DNA of 64,000 nucleotides from Pedobacter sp. PACM 27299 (GCF_001412655.1 NZ_CP012996.1:186001-250000); one strand, 5' to 3'; counted from the first letter of the stretch, positions 53,708-63,893 are shown. Notes: a model not told the origin generated them from the letters alone. Program-made: numbers and translations.

Positions 53708-55288
53708 TTATTTAAACTCTGAAGTTTTGTGGAATTCAATATCCGGATAATCGCGCATGGTCATATTGATCATGAAATCATTATCCGCAAGGAATACCGG
53801 ATTGCCATCCTTATCCTCGCCAATATGCTGTTGCTTTCTTTTCAGGAATTCGTCTAACTTTTTCTTGTCTTTAGAGGTCACCCAGTTTGAACGGCCATAA
53901 CTTAAAGTACGGAAATGTGCTTTTGCACCGTATTCATGCTCCAGACGGAACGCAATCACCTCAAACTGCAGCTCACCAACTGCACCAATAATCTTACGGT
54001 TACCCGGTTGTGCGGTAAATAATTGCGCTACACCTTCTTCCGTAAGCTGTTGTATGCCTTTCTCCAGCTGTTTTGTACGCAATGGATCTTTATTCTCTAC
54101 CTCTTTAAAAATCTCAGGAGAGAAGCTAGGAATCCCTTTAAACTTCAATTGTTCTCCTTCTGTTAAGGTATCTCCAATTTTAAAGTTTCCGCTGTCATAT
54201 AGCCCAACAACATCTCCAGGCCATGCTTCTTCTACAATGCTTTTTTCATTGGCCATGAAATCCATTGGATTGGAGAATTTCAGTTTCTTCCCCTGACGCG
54301 TATGGTAATAGAATTTATTACGCTCAAATTTACCAGAGCAAACCCTTAAAAAGGCAATACGGTCACGGTGTTTTGGATCTAAATTGGCATGTATTTTAAA
54401 CACAAAGCCACTAAAATTCTTTTCATCTACTTTCACTTCACGCTCTTCTGCTTCTCTGCTTCTAGGGCTAGGAGCGATTTGAACGAAAGTATCCAGCAAT
54501 TCTTTAATCCCGAAGTTATTGATCGCACTACCAAAAAACACAGGAGCAAGTAAACCTTCTGTATACATGCTTTTGTCTATCTGCCCATAAACACCTTCTA
54601 CCAGTTCCAGTTCGCTTTTCAAGCCATCCAGTTCCTTTGGTTTTAAGAAATTATTCAGGTTAGGATCATTCAGGTCGTTTACTTGAATTACTGACTCACT
54701 GATTTTAGTTTTATCCGGCTCAAAAAGATTCAGATGTTTGTTATATATGCTATATACACCTTTGAAAGTATGTCCCTGACCAATTGGCCAGGACAAAGGA
54801 CAAAGACTGATGTTCAATTTATTTTCAATTTCGTCTAACAGATCGAAAGCATCTTTACCTTCACGGTCCATCTTATTGATAAAGATGATCACAGGAGTAT
54901 TCCGCATCCGGCAAACAGCCATCAGTTTTTCGGTCTGCTCTTCCACACCTTTTACACAGTCAACCACCAAAATAACGCTGTCTACAGCGGATAAAGTACG
55001 GTAAGTATCTTCCGCGAAGTCCTTGTGACCTGGCGTATCTAATATATTGATGCGCTTTCCACTATATTCAAAGCCCATTACTGAGGTCGCCACGGAAATT
55101 CCACGCTGTTTCTCAATTTCCATAAAATCGGAAGTATTGCTTTGGTTTGCCTTGTTACGTTTAACCGCTCCGGCTGTATTTATTGCACCTCCAAAGAGTA
55201 AAAACTTCTCCGTAAGGGTAGTTTTTCCGGCATCGGGGTGACTGATAATAGCGAATGTTTTTCGTTTTTCTATTTCTGGGTGAATCAT
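53708..55288 (-). CDS. prfC: Peptide chain release factor 3
   Basis: 526 residues, a translational GTPase. G1 HPDAGKTT, G2/switch [13 protein letters not shown]3 DTPGHKDF, G4 NKMDREG. The C-terminal domain matches RF3 rather than EF-G (length and absence of domain IV). It removes RF1 and RF2 from the ribosome after release. Monocistronic. Confidence 0.95.
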   Translation of the reverse strand: MIHPEIEKRKTFAIISHPDAGKTTLTEKFLLFGGAINTAGAVKRNKANQSNTSDFMEIEKQRGISVATSVMGFEYSGKRINILDTPGHKDFAEDTYRTLSAVDSVILVVDCVKGVEEQTEKLMAVCRMRNTPVIIFINKMDREGKDAFDLLDEIENKLNISLCPLSWPIGQGHTFKGVYSIYNKHLNLFEPDKTKISESVIQVNDLNDPNLNNFLKPKELDGLKSELELVEGVYGQIDKSMYTEGLLAPVFFGSAINNFGIKELLDTFVQIAPSPRSREAEEREVKVDEKNFSGFVFKIHANLDPKHRDRIAFLRVCSGKFERNKFYYHTRQGKKLKFSNPMDFMANEKSIVEEAWPGDVVGLYDSGNFKIGDTLTEGEQLKFKGIPSFSPEIFKEVENKDPLRTKQLEKGIQQLTEEGVAQLFTAQPGNRKIIGAVGELQFEVIAFRLEHEYGAKAHFRTLSYGRSNWVTSKDKKKLDEFLKRKQQHIGEDKDGNPVFLADNDFMINMTMRDYPDIEFHKTSEFK

Positions 55289-55395
55289 AAAGAATTAAGC
55301 CTGTTGTGCTTGATGAGGCTGCAAAGATAAATATAATATATAAAAGAAATCGTATTGCTTCCTATAGTGCTGCGGATCAGCAAGAGCGGACAAAA

Positions 55396-55422
55396 GAAAA
55401 CCGGTCTGTGAGGACCGGTTTT
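55396..55422 (-). terminator. Terminator of the Q/P-rich secreted protein gene
   Basis: AAAACCGGTC / GACCGGTTTT, a perfect 10-bp stem with a 6-nt loop; T-rich on the minus strand. Confidence 0.8.
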
Positions 55423-55441
55423 CAATAATTTTCAAAAGAGA

Positions 55442-56866
55442 TTATCCTCTTCCACCTCTGGAACTTCTTGTTCCTTCAGTTCTGCCTTCGCTGCTTCTGC
55501 CTTCAGAACGTGGAGGGGCGCTTTGACGCTCTTCCCGCTGCGGCTGCACTTGTGGCTGCCTTTGAGGTTCTGCTTGTCGCTGTGGCTCCTGCTGACGCTG
55601 CGGCTGTTGCTGTGGCATCGGCCTTTCTTGCCTTTCCGACCTTTGACTAGGCTGTGGATTCTGCTGCGGTTGAGGCATTTGCTGCGGTCTCTGTTCACGC
55701 TGTGGTCTAACCTGCGGCTGTGGCTGCTGTTGAGGTGCAGGCTGTTGCTGCTGCGGAACATTTGGAGACGAATTCGGCATTCTCGACGGGCGGTTTTCTC
55801 TGCCAGGATAAGTCCGGTCAGTTTGTGACGGATTTACCTCTGGATTCCGACCAGGTAAGGTCGAAGGGCTGTTGTTTTCTCTTGATGGTCTGTTTTCTGG
55901 CCTGCCGACTGTATTCCCCACATCAACATTCCCTGCATCATTTCTCGAAGGTCTGTTATTCGGTGAAGGATTCACATTGTCTCGATTTCCTCTGTCAGTA
56001 CGGTCTGCACCAGGAGTTCTACCGCCGTTTATGCCCTCAGTTCTGGAAGGACGGCCAGTGGTTACCGTGTTGCGATCACCTCTGCTAAAGTTAGCATCCC
56101 CTTGAATTGAGTTTCTTGGTGCTTGTACAGTACCTCTTGCTTCCCTTGATGGCCTTGGATTGTAAATATTCAATTCATTGCCTCTGATCTCGCTTCTTCC
56201 TGATCTGTCGGTTCTGTTTACACGGTATACGGTCACGTCGCCTCTGGTTGCACGCCTTACATCATCGATCCTCGGACCTGTATAATAAGTCCTTCTGCCT
56301 CTTTCATAAGTATTATTTATGATCGTGGTATGGTGAATAATGGTCACATTTCTGCGAGAGTAATACCTTGGAAAACGGTCGTAATAAATGTTTGCCTGAG
56401 GAATAAATACCCACCAGTTATCAGGAATGCCAATATTGATGTTGATATTGAGGCCTGGACTTAAAGGTGCCCATCCATAGTATCCGCCACCACTTCTCCA
56501 GCTTACCCATGCCGGTCCCCAAACGGTATCAGGAATCCATAACCACTGTCTGTAGCGGTTATATACCCATCTTCCATAGTGAAACGGTGCCCATCCCCAG
56601 TCATAGTCAGACACCCAGGTATTGCCATATTCGGTCATTGCCCATCGGCCATTGCTATAATAAGGTCTAAAATCTTGTTGGTCAACATCAGGTCTCCATA
56701 CATACCCATATTGTGGGTCTTGAATCCAGGTGCCGTAAGGAGAAAGCTCATCATAAAATGATTGGAGCGATACATCATCATCCTGCGCCATAGCGCGCTG
56801 CGTGAAACCGGTGATTAGGAGCAGTAGCCCCAGCACAATTGCCGGTAATTTGATTAACTTTTTCAT
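55442..56866 (-). CDS. Secreted Trp-rich protein with a long Q/P/R-rich tail (DUF6600-like)
   Basis: 474 residues. Signal peptide 1-27 (cut after RAMAQ), then an aromatic domain of about 100 residues rich in Trp, Tyr and Gly with YGTWIQDPQYGYVWRP, WVSDYDWGWAPFHYGRW and WVSWRSGGGYYGW, which is the shape of DUF6600 proteins. From about residue 230 the chain is low-complexity: Asn/Arg/Pro/Gly, then Gln/Pro/Arg, ending in Ser/Arg/Gly. The tail is likely disordered and charged, so it may bind nucleic acid, wall or polysaccharide. Function is unknown. Confidence 0.82.
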   Translation of the reverse strand: MKKLIKLPAIVLGLLLLITGFTQRAMAQDDDVSLQSFYDELSPYGTWIQDPQYGYVWRPDVDQQDFRPYYSNGRWAMTEYGNTWVSDYDWGWAPFHYGRWVYNRYRQWLWIPDTVWGPAWVSWRSGGGYYGWAPLSPGLNININIGIPDNWWVFIPQANIYYDRFPRYYSRRNVTIIHHTTIINNTYERGRRTYYTGPRIDDVRRATRGDVTVYRVNRTDRSGRSEIRGNELNIYNPRPSREARGTVQAPRNSIQGDANFSRGDRNTVTTGRPSRTEGINGGRTPGADRTDRGNRDNVNPSPNNRPSRNDAGNVDVGNTVGRPENRPSRENNSPSTLPGRNPEVNPSQTDRTYPGRENRPSRMPNSSPNVPQQQQPAPQQQPQPQVRPQREQRPQQMPQPQQNPQPSQRSERQERPMPQQQPQRQQEPQRQAEPQRQPQVQPQREERQSAPPRSEGRSSEGRTEGTRSSRGGRG

Positions 56867-57164
56867 CTGTGTGTGTGTTTAATTTACCTAACGCTTTTGA
56901 TATATCAATTTGAGTTCCAATTCTTACAAATAGTTTAAAGCCTCGGAGAAATATTACATTAGGATTATGACATTTCACCTAATAATATTGGCTTTGGAGA
57001 GGTGTTTGATGATATTTAATTCGTTATCCTGCTTTCAATTTATTGACAATTTAGCAAAAATTATTTTTTATCATCGTTATAATATAGTCAGAATGCAATA
57101 TTAAATCTCCGGTCTTGCTCTTTCCAGGAATATATTTTCTTCTTTTGTAAACAAAACACAACTT
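56867..57164. other. 298-bp spacer between divergent genes
   Basis: A/T-rich. It contains a short GT run beside the start of the Q/P-rich protein gene and a weak 6-bp inverted repeat (ATTAGG / CCTAAT, near 56959-56982). No clear promoter box or ORF was found. Confidence 0.6.
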
Positions 57165-57878
57165 ATGCAAAAAGGCACTTTATTTTTAATACCTGTTCCT
57201 CTGGCAGAAAATGCTGCTCAGAAATCTTTTACCCCTTTTCTTGGCGATACCATCAACTCCATCAGTACCTATATTGTGGAAAATGAAAAATCCGCCAGAA
57301 AATTCTTAAAAGAGGCTGGATTGAAAATGCCACAGAGTGAGCTGATCGTTCATGATTATGGCAAGCATCAGCGTAATGCCTCTTTAGCGCCTTATTTTAA
57401 AGAGCTGACTGCAGGAAAAGATGTTGGTCTGATGAGTGAAGCCGGATGTCCGGGAGTAGCAGATCCAGGTGCAGAAATCGTTGCCGAAGCACATAGAAGA
57501 GGGATCAAAGTGGTTCCTTTAGTAGGGCCGAGTTCTATCTTACAAGCTTTAATGGCTTCAGGATTTAATGGTCAGAGTTTTACTTTCCATGGATACCTGC
57601 CGATTGATAAGGTAGAAAGAGCAAAAAAAATTAAAGAAATCGAATTATTGTCGACAAAAAACAAGCAAACGCAAATTTTTATGGAGACACCATTCAGAAA
57701 TAACCACTTGTTCGAAGACGTATTGAAAAATGCTTCCGCACACGCGATGTTATGTGTGGCTTCCAATATCAATGGCGAAGAGGAATACATTAAAACGTTA
57801 TCGGTTACTTTCTGGAAAAAAGAACGCATCGACCTTCATAAAAAGCCAACCATCTTTCTGCTGTATAAGCCAGCTTAA
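57165..57878 (+). CDS. rsmI: Tetrapyrrole-methylase family methyltransferase (RsmI-like)
   Basis: 237 residues, close to the SAM-dependent RsmI family: GLMSEAGCPGVADPGAEIV and LVGPSSILQALMASG are the conserved SAM and substrate segments. RsmI makes 2'-O-methyl C1402 in 16S rRNA. The N-terminal part differs from the standard copy, so this may be a second paralogue with another RNA target. Tail-to-tail with nadD, with only 2 bp between. Confidence 0.82.
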   Translation: MQKGTLFLIPVPLAENAAQKSFTPFLGDTINSISTYIVENEKSARKFLKEAGLKMPQSELIVHDYGKHQRNASLAPYFKELTAGKDVGLMSEAGCPGVADPGAEIVAEAHRRGIKVVPLVGPSSILQALMASGFNGQSFTFHGYLPIDKVERAKKIKEIELLSTKNKQTQIFMETPFRNNHLFEDVLKNASAHAMLCVASNINGEEEYIKTLSVTFWKKERIDLHKKPTIFLLYKPA

Positions 57879-57880
57879 AA

Positions 57881-58453
57881 TTAGCGGTACATGTTTTTAT
57901 TGTCCATGAAAGACAAGACATTATCCGGAACAAAATATTGAACATTTCTTCCATCTTTTAACGCTTTGCGAATAAAAGTGGAGGAAATGTCCATTTGTGG
58001 GGTATCCGTAATGGTAATTGAAGGATGATTTTCCCAATCTTTTATCTCTATACCAGGTCTTGGGTAGACAAAAATCTCATAATTTTTCAGCAGGGTCTCA
58101 TAATTCTTCCACTTTTTAAGGGAAGCCAAGTTATCTGCACCCATGATCAGCACAAACTCCCGTCCAGGGTATTTTTCCTGCAAATAAGCTAAAGTATCAA
58201 TGGTATAAGAGGGTTGAGGCAGTCCAAATTCAATGTCGCTCACTTTAATATGATCGGCGTTTTCCGTGGCGAGTTTTGCCATTTCCAAACGGTCGTACAT
58301 ATTGCCAAGCCCGGATTTATTTTTTAAGGGATTATGTGGGGAAACCACCAACCATACCTCTTTTAACCCGGTAAAACCCGCCATATAATTGGCGATCACC
58401 AAGTGTCCGATATGGATGGGATTAAAAGACCCAAAAAATAACCCTGTTTTCAT
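57881..58453 (-). CDS. nadD: Nicotinate-nucleotide adenylyltransferase
   Basis: 190 residues. Nucleotidyltransferase motif GSFNPIHIGH at the N-terminus and a C-terminal ISSTFIRK motif. It adenylates nicotinate mononucleotide in NAD synthesis. Its ATG directly follows the gmk stop, giving tight coupling in yicC-gmk-nadD. Confidence 0.94.
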   Translation of the reverse strand: MKTGLFFGSFNPIHIGHLVIANYMAGFTGLKEVWLVVSPHNPLKNKSGLGNMYDRLEMAKLATENADHIKVSDIEFGLPQPSYTIDTLAYLQEKYPGREFVLIMGADNLASLKKWKNYETLLKNYEIFVYPRPGIEIKDWENHPSITITDTPQMDISSTFIRKALKDGRNVQYFVPDNVLSFMDNKNMYR

Positions 58454-59026
58454 TTATTTTTTATTGATAAAATCACCTACCAGTTTTTCAGCTTCTTTAC
58501 AAGCTGTTTCTAGGTCAAAATTTTTCAGGATCACATCAAATTTCTCTGCATAAGCCAATTCTTTTTCCGCTTTTGTAAAGCGTTCCTGAAGTTTTTCCGG
58601 ACTATCAGTACCCCTTCCTGTTAAACGTTCTTTCAGTACCTCTAAAGATGGTGGCTGAACAAATATGGCTAAAGCATTGTCTTCATATTTACGTTTCAGA
58701 CGTAAGCCACCTTCTACGTCAATGTCAAAAATTACATGTTTCCCGGTATTCCAGATGCGTTCAATTTCAGACCGCAAAGTACCATAAAAAGTGCCATTGT
58801 ATACTTCCTCGAATTCTACAAACTCCTGATGCGCTACTTTATGAAGAAAACTTTCCTGAGAGATGAAATAATAATCTTTTTCATGTTCCTCATCGCCTCT
58901 TGCCGGACGCGTAGTCGCTGAAATAGAGAAACTTAATGAAGGGAATTTCTGTAAAAGATGTTTTACGATAGTGGTTTTGCCTGCGCCGGAAGGTGCAGAA
59001 AATATAATGAGTTTACCTTGTGTCAT
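58454..59026 (-). CDS. gmk: Guanylate kinase
   Basis: 190 residues. P-loop SAPSGAGKTT at the N-terminus, GMP-binding RPARGDEEHEKDYYF and EFVEFEEVYNGTFYGT. It converts GMP to GDP. 6 bp from yicC and 0 bp from nadD. Confidence 0.96.
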   Translation of the reverse strand: MTQGKLIIFSAPSGAGKTTIVKHLLQKFPSLSFSISATTRPARGDEEHEKDYYFISQESFLHKVAHQEFVEFEEVYNGTFYGTLRSEIERIWNTGKHVIFDIDVEGGLRLKRKYEDNALAIFVQPPSLEVLKERLTGRGTDSPEKLQERFTKAEKELAYAEKFDVILKNFDLETACKEAEKLVGDFINKK

Positions 59027-59032
59027 GCTTAC

Positions 59033-59908
59033 TTATAAAACGTTTAATAGTTGTTCTTTAATTTTCTCCAGCTCTTCTTTCATCCCTACTACTAACTGTT
59101 GTATTTGTGCATCATTTGCTTTAGCACCCATAGTATTGATTTCTCTGCCAATTTCCTGGGAGATGAATCCTAATTTTTTACCGTTGGCATCCTTACTTTT
59201 CAAAGTTGCTGTAAAATAATCACAGTGACTTTTCAGACGGGTTTTTTCTTCGGTAATGTCTAATTTATCAATGTAATAAATCAATTCCTGCTCTAAACGG
59301 TTCTGATCAACATTGATTTTACCCACGTTTTCTTCTAAAAACTGGTTCAATCTAGCCCTGATCTGTGGAATTCTTAGCGGTTCTAATTCTTCCACCTGAG
59401 CAAAAAATTGTAAGATATTTTTAATTCTAAGCTCTAAATCTGTCTTTAAAACATTTCCTTCTGTAAGTCGGAATTGATTAAAACTTTCTAAAGCTTTGCT
59501 GAATGTGCTGTATAAGATATCCCAGTCGCCCTCATTGATTTCTTCTTCCTGATAAGAGATGACCTCAGGGAAGCTCAAAACAGCCTGTAAAAGATTAGAG
59601 GAATTTGCACCCAGATCCACATTAATGGCTTCCAGCTGCTTGTAGTATTTACTCAATAACGCAGCATTGATGGTTGCACCTTTCAGACTTTCTTCGCCGC
59701 GGTCAATGTTAATAGCAACACTTACTTTTCCGCGCTCAATCTCTTTACTGCAAACATTACGCAACAACAACTCCTTTTCGGAGAAAGCCCTTGGAAGTTT
59801 TAAGTTGAGTTCTAAAAACTTACTGTTTAAAGACTTAATCTCTACTGCAAACTTGATGTTTTCATGATCAGTAGAGGCCAGGCCAAAGCCCGTCATTGAT
59901 TTTATCAT
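59033..59908 (-). CDS. yicC: YicC/YloC family endoribonuclease
   Basis: 291 residues from ATG 59908 (MIKSMTGFG, the family's usual opening). An upstream TTG is excluded because it lies in the -7 box. N-terminal YicC domain, and C-terminal DUF1732 with RLKSHCDYF and GKKLGFISQEIGREINTMGAKAND. Members are RNases. The -7 box at 59912-59919 ends 3 bp before the ATG, so the message may be leaderless. First gene of yicC-gmk-nadD. Confidence 0.92.
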   Translation of the reverse strand: MIKSMTGFGLASTDHENIKFAVEIKSLNSKFLELNLKLPRAFSEKELLLRNVCSKEIERGKVSVAINIDRGEESLKGATINAALLSKYYKQLEAINVDLGANSSNLLQAVLSFPEVISYQEEEINEGDWDILYSTFSKALESFNQFRLTEGNVLKTDLELRIKNILQFFAQVEELEPLRIPQIRARLNQFLEENVGKINVDQNRLEQELIYYIDKLDITEEKTRLKSHCDYFTATLKSKDANGKKLGFISQEIGREINTMGAKANDAQIQQLVVGMKEELEKIKEQLLNVL

Positions 59909-59911
59909 GTG

Positions 59912-59919
59912 CAAAGATA
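59912..59919 (-). promoter_or_regulatory. -7 box immediately before the yicC ATG
   Basis: TATCTTTG on the minus strand, 3 bp before the start codon. If used, transcription begins at or after the ATG. Confidence 0.5.
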
Positions 59920-60126
59920 TAATTTATTGTTAAAATGATTAAACCTATGTTACTTAATGACGCTGAGATCTCATTGGTTCCTAACCTTTTTCTGTTTTTA
60001 TTGTTAAATATTGGCAGATTTTAACATTTGTAAAAAGTTAAAATAGCGTCATTAATGAGGATTTTAACTTTTTTTAACGTAATCGGTTGAAAAACTATGG
60101 TTAAGTTTACAAAAAAACGATACAAA

Positions 60127-60843
60127 ATGAAGTTTCTACATCTCCTTACACTGTCATTTGGCGTGTTTTTCTTTACGGCGATGCCCTCTGCTTTCTCTCA
60201 AAAAGAGTTTTTACTAAGTGGAGCGGTAAAAGAACGGGGAACAAATTCCAGAATACAAAATGCTCAGGTGATCAATAAACGTAATGGATATACCGTTTTT
60301 ACTACTGATTTAGGGCTTTTTCAAATCAAATCAGCAGTAGGAGATAGCTTGCTGATCATCAAAGCAGACTATTCAGATGGAGAAGTTGGTGTGTTTAGCA
60401 CAGCAGATATCATGGTTTACCTAAGTAAAGGATCGACTTTGGAAGAAGTGAAGATATTTGGGCAGACGAAAAAGCAGGAAATGAACGATATCAAAAGAGA
60501 ATTTAGAAATCAAGGCTCTTTTTATCAGGGGAAACCACCGCTTTTAGCGTACATATTTCAGCCTTTAACTGCAATGTATGAGCTATTTGGGCGTACCCCT
60601 AAAAATGCAAGAAGGTTTGGCCGATATTATGACAATGAGCTGAAGCAATCACAGGTAGATAACTTTTTTAATGAATCGCTGATCCAAAGTCAGACCGACT
60701 TAAAAGGAAAAGAACTGGAAGATTTTATGCTCAATTACAGACCGGATTATGAAAAATCCAGAAACTGGGCAGAATATGATGCCATCAAATATATTCGTGA
60801 TTCCTATAAAAAATACAAGGAATCCTTAAATAAAACACCGTAA
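60127..60843 (+). CDS. Secreted protein with a carboxypeptidase-regulatory-like domain
   Basis: 238 residues from ATG 60127, which places a signal peptide at the N-terminus (cut near AFSQ); an in-frame ATG at 60097 only adds basic residues. A beta-sandwich part of about 90 residues (LSGAVKERGTNSRIQNAQVI, FTTDLGLFQIKSAVGDSL) resembles the CarboxypepD_reg/DUF4480 class, common as the N-terminal part of SusC-like proteins. The C-terminal 140 residues are helical and charged. No enzyme motif. Role unknown. Confidence 0.78.
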   Translation: MKFLHLLTLSFGVFFFTAMPSAFSQKEFLLSGAVKERGTNSRIQNAQVINKRNGYTVFTTDLGLFQIKSAVGDSLLIIKADYSDGEVGVFSTADIMVYLSKGSTLEEVKIFGQTKKQEMNDIKREFRNQGSFYQGKPPLLAYIFQPLTAMYELFGRTPKNARRFGRYYDNELKQSQVDNFFNESLIQSQTDLKGKELEDFMLNYRPDYEKSRNWAEYDAIKYIRDSYKKYKESLNKTP

Positions 60844-60865
60844 ACAAGAAATTACGCTGGAGATA

Positions 60866-61594
60866 TTAGATAGATAACGCTTCACACGCTTTTTCAGCGG
60901 CTAACTTCTCTGCATTCTTTTTATTGTAATCACGACCGATTCCATAGCTTTCACCCTCCACAACGGCGCTGATCGTGAATAGCTTAGCGCTATCTCCTTC
61001 TGTGTTTTGAATCATGTCAAAAGTAATATCTTTTCCATGACGCTGGCACCATTCAATCAATTTGCTCTTGAAATTCGTCTCTGTAAGTTCCAGGGTATGA
61101 ATGTCTATGTAAGGCTTAATGATCCTTTTTAATAAGAAATCTTTAGTGTAATTATAGCCTTTATCCAGATATACCGCACCAACTAGCGCCTCAAAAGCAT
61201 CCCCAAGCATGGAATGATGTTTGGTTTGAATGTTAACAGCCTTTTGATCAAATACCATCAGCTGGTCGAAACCCATCTTACGGGCAAGCTGATTCAGATT
61301 GGCCCTGTTCACAATTTTTGAACGCATTTCCGTTAAAAAGCCTTCTTCTTTGTAGGGATAGGCCTTAAACAATACTTCTGCGATGACAGAACCTAAAATC
61401 GCATCTCCAAGAAACTCAAGACGTTCATTACTGCTTCTGCTTCCGTTCTTCAGAACTTTTGCTACAGACCTGTGCCTGAATGCCATTTTGTATAAAACAG
61501 TATTTCCAGGAACAAAGCCTAAAATATTTTTTAGCTTTTTTATAAAGACCTTATCTGTCGAAAAATAAAGCTTGTACAGGTCGAATAACGGCAT
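60866..61594 (-). CDS. rnc: Ribonuclease III
   Basis: 242 residues. RNase III signature NERLEFLGDAILG, then the second acidic site EALVGAVYLDKGY, and a C-terminal dsRNA-binding domain (about 170-242, ending in AEKLAAEKAC). It processes rRNA precursors and dsRNA. It lies after fabF, in the usual acpP-fabF-rnc order. Confidence 0.96.
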   Translation of the reverse strand: MPLFDLYKLYFSTDKVFIKKLKNILGFVPGNTVLYKMAFRHRSVAKVLKNGSRSSNERLEFLGDAILGSVIAEVLFKAYPYKEEGFLTEMRSKIVNRANLNQLARKMGFDQLMVFDQKAVNIQTKHHSMLGDAFEALVGAVYLDKGYNYTKDFLLKRIIKPYIDIHTLELTETNFKSKLIEWCQRHGKDITFDMIQNTEGDSAKLFTISAVVEGESYGIGRDYNKKNAEKLAAEKACEALSI

Positions 61595-61656
61595 TAATTG
61601 TTACAAAAATTAGTGGATCATATTTGTGAATAGTCTCCTTTTATGGAGACTAATTA

Positions 61657-62910
61657 TTATTCTTCGTACTTTTTGAATATCACAGATGCATTATGACCAC
61701 CGAAGCCAAAAGTGTTGCTTTGTGCAGCACGAATGGTGCGTTTTTGTGCCTTGTTGAACGTGAAGTTTAATTTTGGATCACATTCAGGATCATCAGTAAA
61801 GTGATTGATTGTTGGTGGTACTATATCATTCTGGACAGCAAGAATCGCGGCAATCGCCTCAATTGCACCTGCAGCACCGAGTAAATGGCCTGTCATTGAT
61901 TTTGTAGAGCTGATGTTTAGTTTGTAAGCATCTTCTCCGAATAAATCAACGATTGCTCTGCTTTCGGAGATATCTCCCAATGGGGTAGAAGTACCATGAA
62001 CATTGATATAATCAATATCTGCGGTAGTTAAACCTGCATCTTTTAAAGCATTTGACATCACCATTCTTGCGCCAAGTCCCTGAGGGTGTGGTGCTGTAAT
62101 GTGATTCGCGTCTGCGCTCATTCCTCCGCCTACTAATTCAGCATAGATTTTTGCACCACGTTTTTTGGCATGTTCCAATTCTTCCAGAATGATAGTTCCT
62201 GCACCTTCACCAGCAACAAATCCATCTCTGTCTTTGTCGAACGGCCTTGAAGCTGTTTTTGGATCGTCATTTCTAGTCGATAGTGCATGCATTGCATTGA
62301 ATCCTCCGATTCCAGCCTCATTAATGATGGCCTCAGAACCTCCGCTAATGATCACGTCACACATATTCAAACGAATATAGTTGTAAGCATCAATCATGGC
62401 GTTAGTGGATGAAGCACAGGCAGATACAGTGGCAAAATTCGGTCCGCGCAATCCATATTTTATAGAAATATGGCCGGGAACGATGTCAATAATTACCTTA
62501 GGGATGAAGAACGGATTTATGCGTGGTGTACCATCGCCTAAAAAGAAGTTCTTCATTTCGTCCTGAAATGTTTTAAAACCGCCAATACCTGATCCCCAGA
62601 TAACGCCGATACGGTTGCAATCTAATTGTGAAAAATCAAAATTGCCGTCCTTAACAGCCTCATCTGTTGATACTAAAGCGTATTGAACAAATGGATCTAA
62701 CTTGCGGGCTTCTTTTTTGTCCAAAAAATCTTCAGGGTTGAAGTTTTTAAGTTCACATGCAAACTTCGTCTTGAACTTTGATGTGTCAAAACCTGTAATA
62801 GGGCCAGCGCCGCTCACGCCATTCAGCAAACCATCCCAGAATTCTGGGATCGTATTGCCAATTGGAGTGAGCGCACCTAACCCTGTAACTACTACTCTTT
62901 TTAATTCCAT
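61657..62910 (-). CDS. fabF: 3-oxoacyl-[acyl-carrier-protein] synthase II
   Basis: 417 residues. Catalytic Cys in VSACASSTN, first His in NVHGTSTPLGD, second His in SMTGHLLGAAGA. It extends acyl-ACP in the fatty-acid elongation cycle. 28 bp after acpP. A hairpin (TAGTCTCC / GGAGACTA, 61631-61652) lies between its stop and rnc. Confidence 0.96.
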   Translation of the reverse strand: MELKRVVVTGLGALTPIGNTIPEFWDGLLNGVSGAGPITGFDTSKFKTKFACELKNFNPEDFLDKKEARKLDPFVQYALVSTDEAVKDGNFDFSQLDCNRIGVIWGSGIGGFKTFQDEMKNFFLGDGTPRINPFFIPKVIIDIVPGHISIKYGLRGPNFATVSACASSTNAMIDAYNYIRLNMCDVIISGGSEAIINEAGIGGFNAMHALSTRNDDPKTASRPFDKDRDGFVAGEGAGTIILEELEHAKKRGAKIYAELVGGGMSADANHITAPHPQGLGARMVMSNALKDAGLTTADIDYINVHGTSTPLGDISESRAIVDLFGEDAYKLNISSTKSMTGHLLGAAGAIEAIAAILAVQNDIVPPTINHFTDDPECDPKLNFTFNKAQKRTIRAAQSNTFGFGGHNASVIFKKYEE

Positions 62911-62938
62911 TTATACGGATTATACGGAGACCGTATTT

Positions 62939-63175
62939 TTACTTAACGTTTTTCTCTAAGTAAGCAATTGCTTGACCAACAGTACCAATAGTTTCAGCCT
63001 GATCATCAGGAATCGCTACATTGAATTCTTTTTCGAACTCCATAATAAGCTCTACTGTATCTAAAGAATCAGCACCTAAGTCGTTAGTGAAAGAAGCTTC
63101 TGGTGTAACTTCGTTTTCATCCACACCTAATTTTTCAACGATAATAGCCTTAACTCTTGAAGCAATATCAGACAT
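62939..63175 (-). CDS. acpP: Acyl carrier protein
   Basis: 78 residues, strongly acidic. The phosphopantetheine Ser stands in [16 protein letters not shown]. It carries the growing acyl chain for fabF. First gene of acpP-fabF-rnc. Confidence 0.97.
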   Translation of the reverse strand: MSDIASRVKAIIVEKLGVDENEVTPEASFTNDLGADSLDTVELIMEFEKEFNVAIPDDQAETIGTVGQAIAYLEKNVK

Positions 63176-63303
63176 AATGTTTATAATTTAATGGTTAAAT
63201 AATTCAGTGCAAAGAAAAATAAATAATTACACATTTCAAATGTTTTTATTTCTCTTCCAATTTTAATGTTTTTATTTTGAACATTAATGTAAAATTAGTT
63301 TTA

Positions 63304-63311
63304 TAATTTTG
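63304..63311 (+). promoter_or_regulatory. -7 promoter box of the IPExxxVDY gene
   Basis: TAATTTTG, a full match, 23 bp before the TTG start at 63335. Confidence 0.55.
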
Positions 63312-63334
63312 TAATTCCCGTAAAAAAGTGTGTT

Positions 63335-63754
63335 TTGAACAAAACTTATTTAAAACTGTCCTTAGACCTTGATTTTGTTTTAATCGCCATTACAGCTTCA
63401 CTGAAGGATTATATGCTCTGTCATAAGGTCAATACTAGCCTTAATTTTGACTTCGAAAAGATTGATGATCACGAGGTTTACTTCAACGTAGATGAAAATC
63501 CCCTGGCCTTTTCTAAGTATTATTTTTTTGTGGAACAGGGAGAAATCGAGTACTACATCATCAATAATCGCAACGCAGAAGGGTTTTTGATCCCTGAAAT
63601 GAATAAAGTTGACTTTTTTATGATAATTCATCAGTATATTGACAAAGAAGACCTAAATTTTATTTTAACAGGATTAAACAAACTAGCTGATATTCAGGTA
63701 GCTGCACAAATTGATCCGAAAAAGTTGAAGTCCCGTGAAAATTTGGTAATGTAA
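63335..63754 (+). CDS. IPExxxVDY family protein
   Basis: 139 residues, start TTG supported by the promoter 23 bp upstream. Signature IPEMNKVDFFMI at about 107-118. It has no known enzyme motif; the family is confined to Bacteroidota and often stands next to pyruvate kinase, as here. Function not established. Confidence 0.82.
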   Translation: MNKTYLKLSLDLDFVLIAITASLKDYMLCHKVNTSLNFDFEKIDDHEVYFNVDENPLAFSKYYFFVEQGEIEYYIINNRNAEGFLIPEMNKVDFFMIIHQYIDKEDLNFILTGLNKLADIQVAAQIDPKKLKSRENLVM

Positions 63755-63893
63755 ATTTTATATTGAAGGTGTATTAAATACACTATATTTGATTTTAGAA
63801 GACTCAGAAATAAAATATTAATAACCTGGCCAACATCGGTTTTAGACATCGAAACCTTCATTTTGTTGGTCCATATAAATTTAAGTAACCAAA

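Noticed and set aside
55468..56105. Long open frames on the plus strand opposite the Q/P-rich protein gene
   Set aside because: They arise from the biased composition of the minus-strand gene (CAG/CCG-rich). They have no start region or family similarity, and the minus-strand frame has a signal peptide and a known domain.
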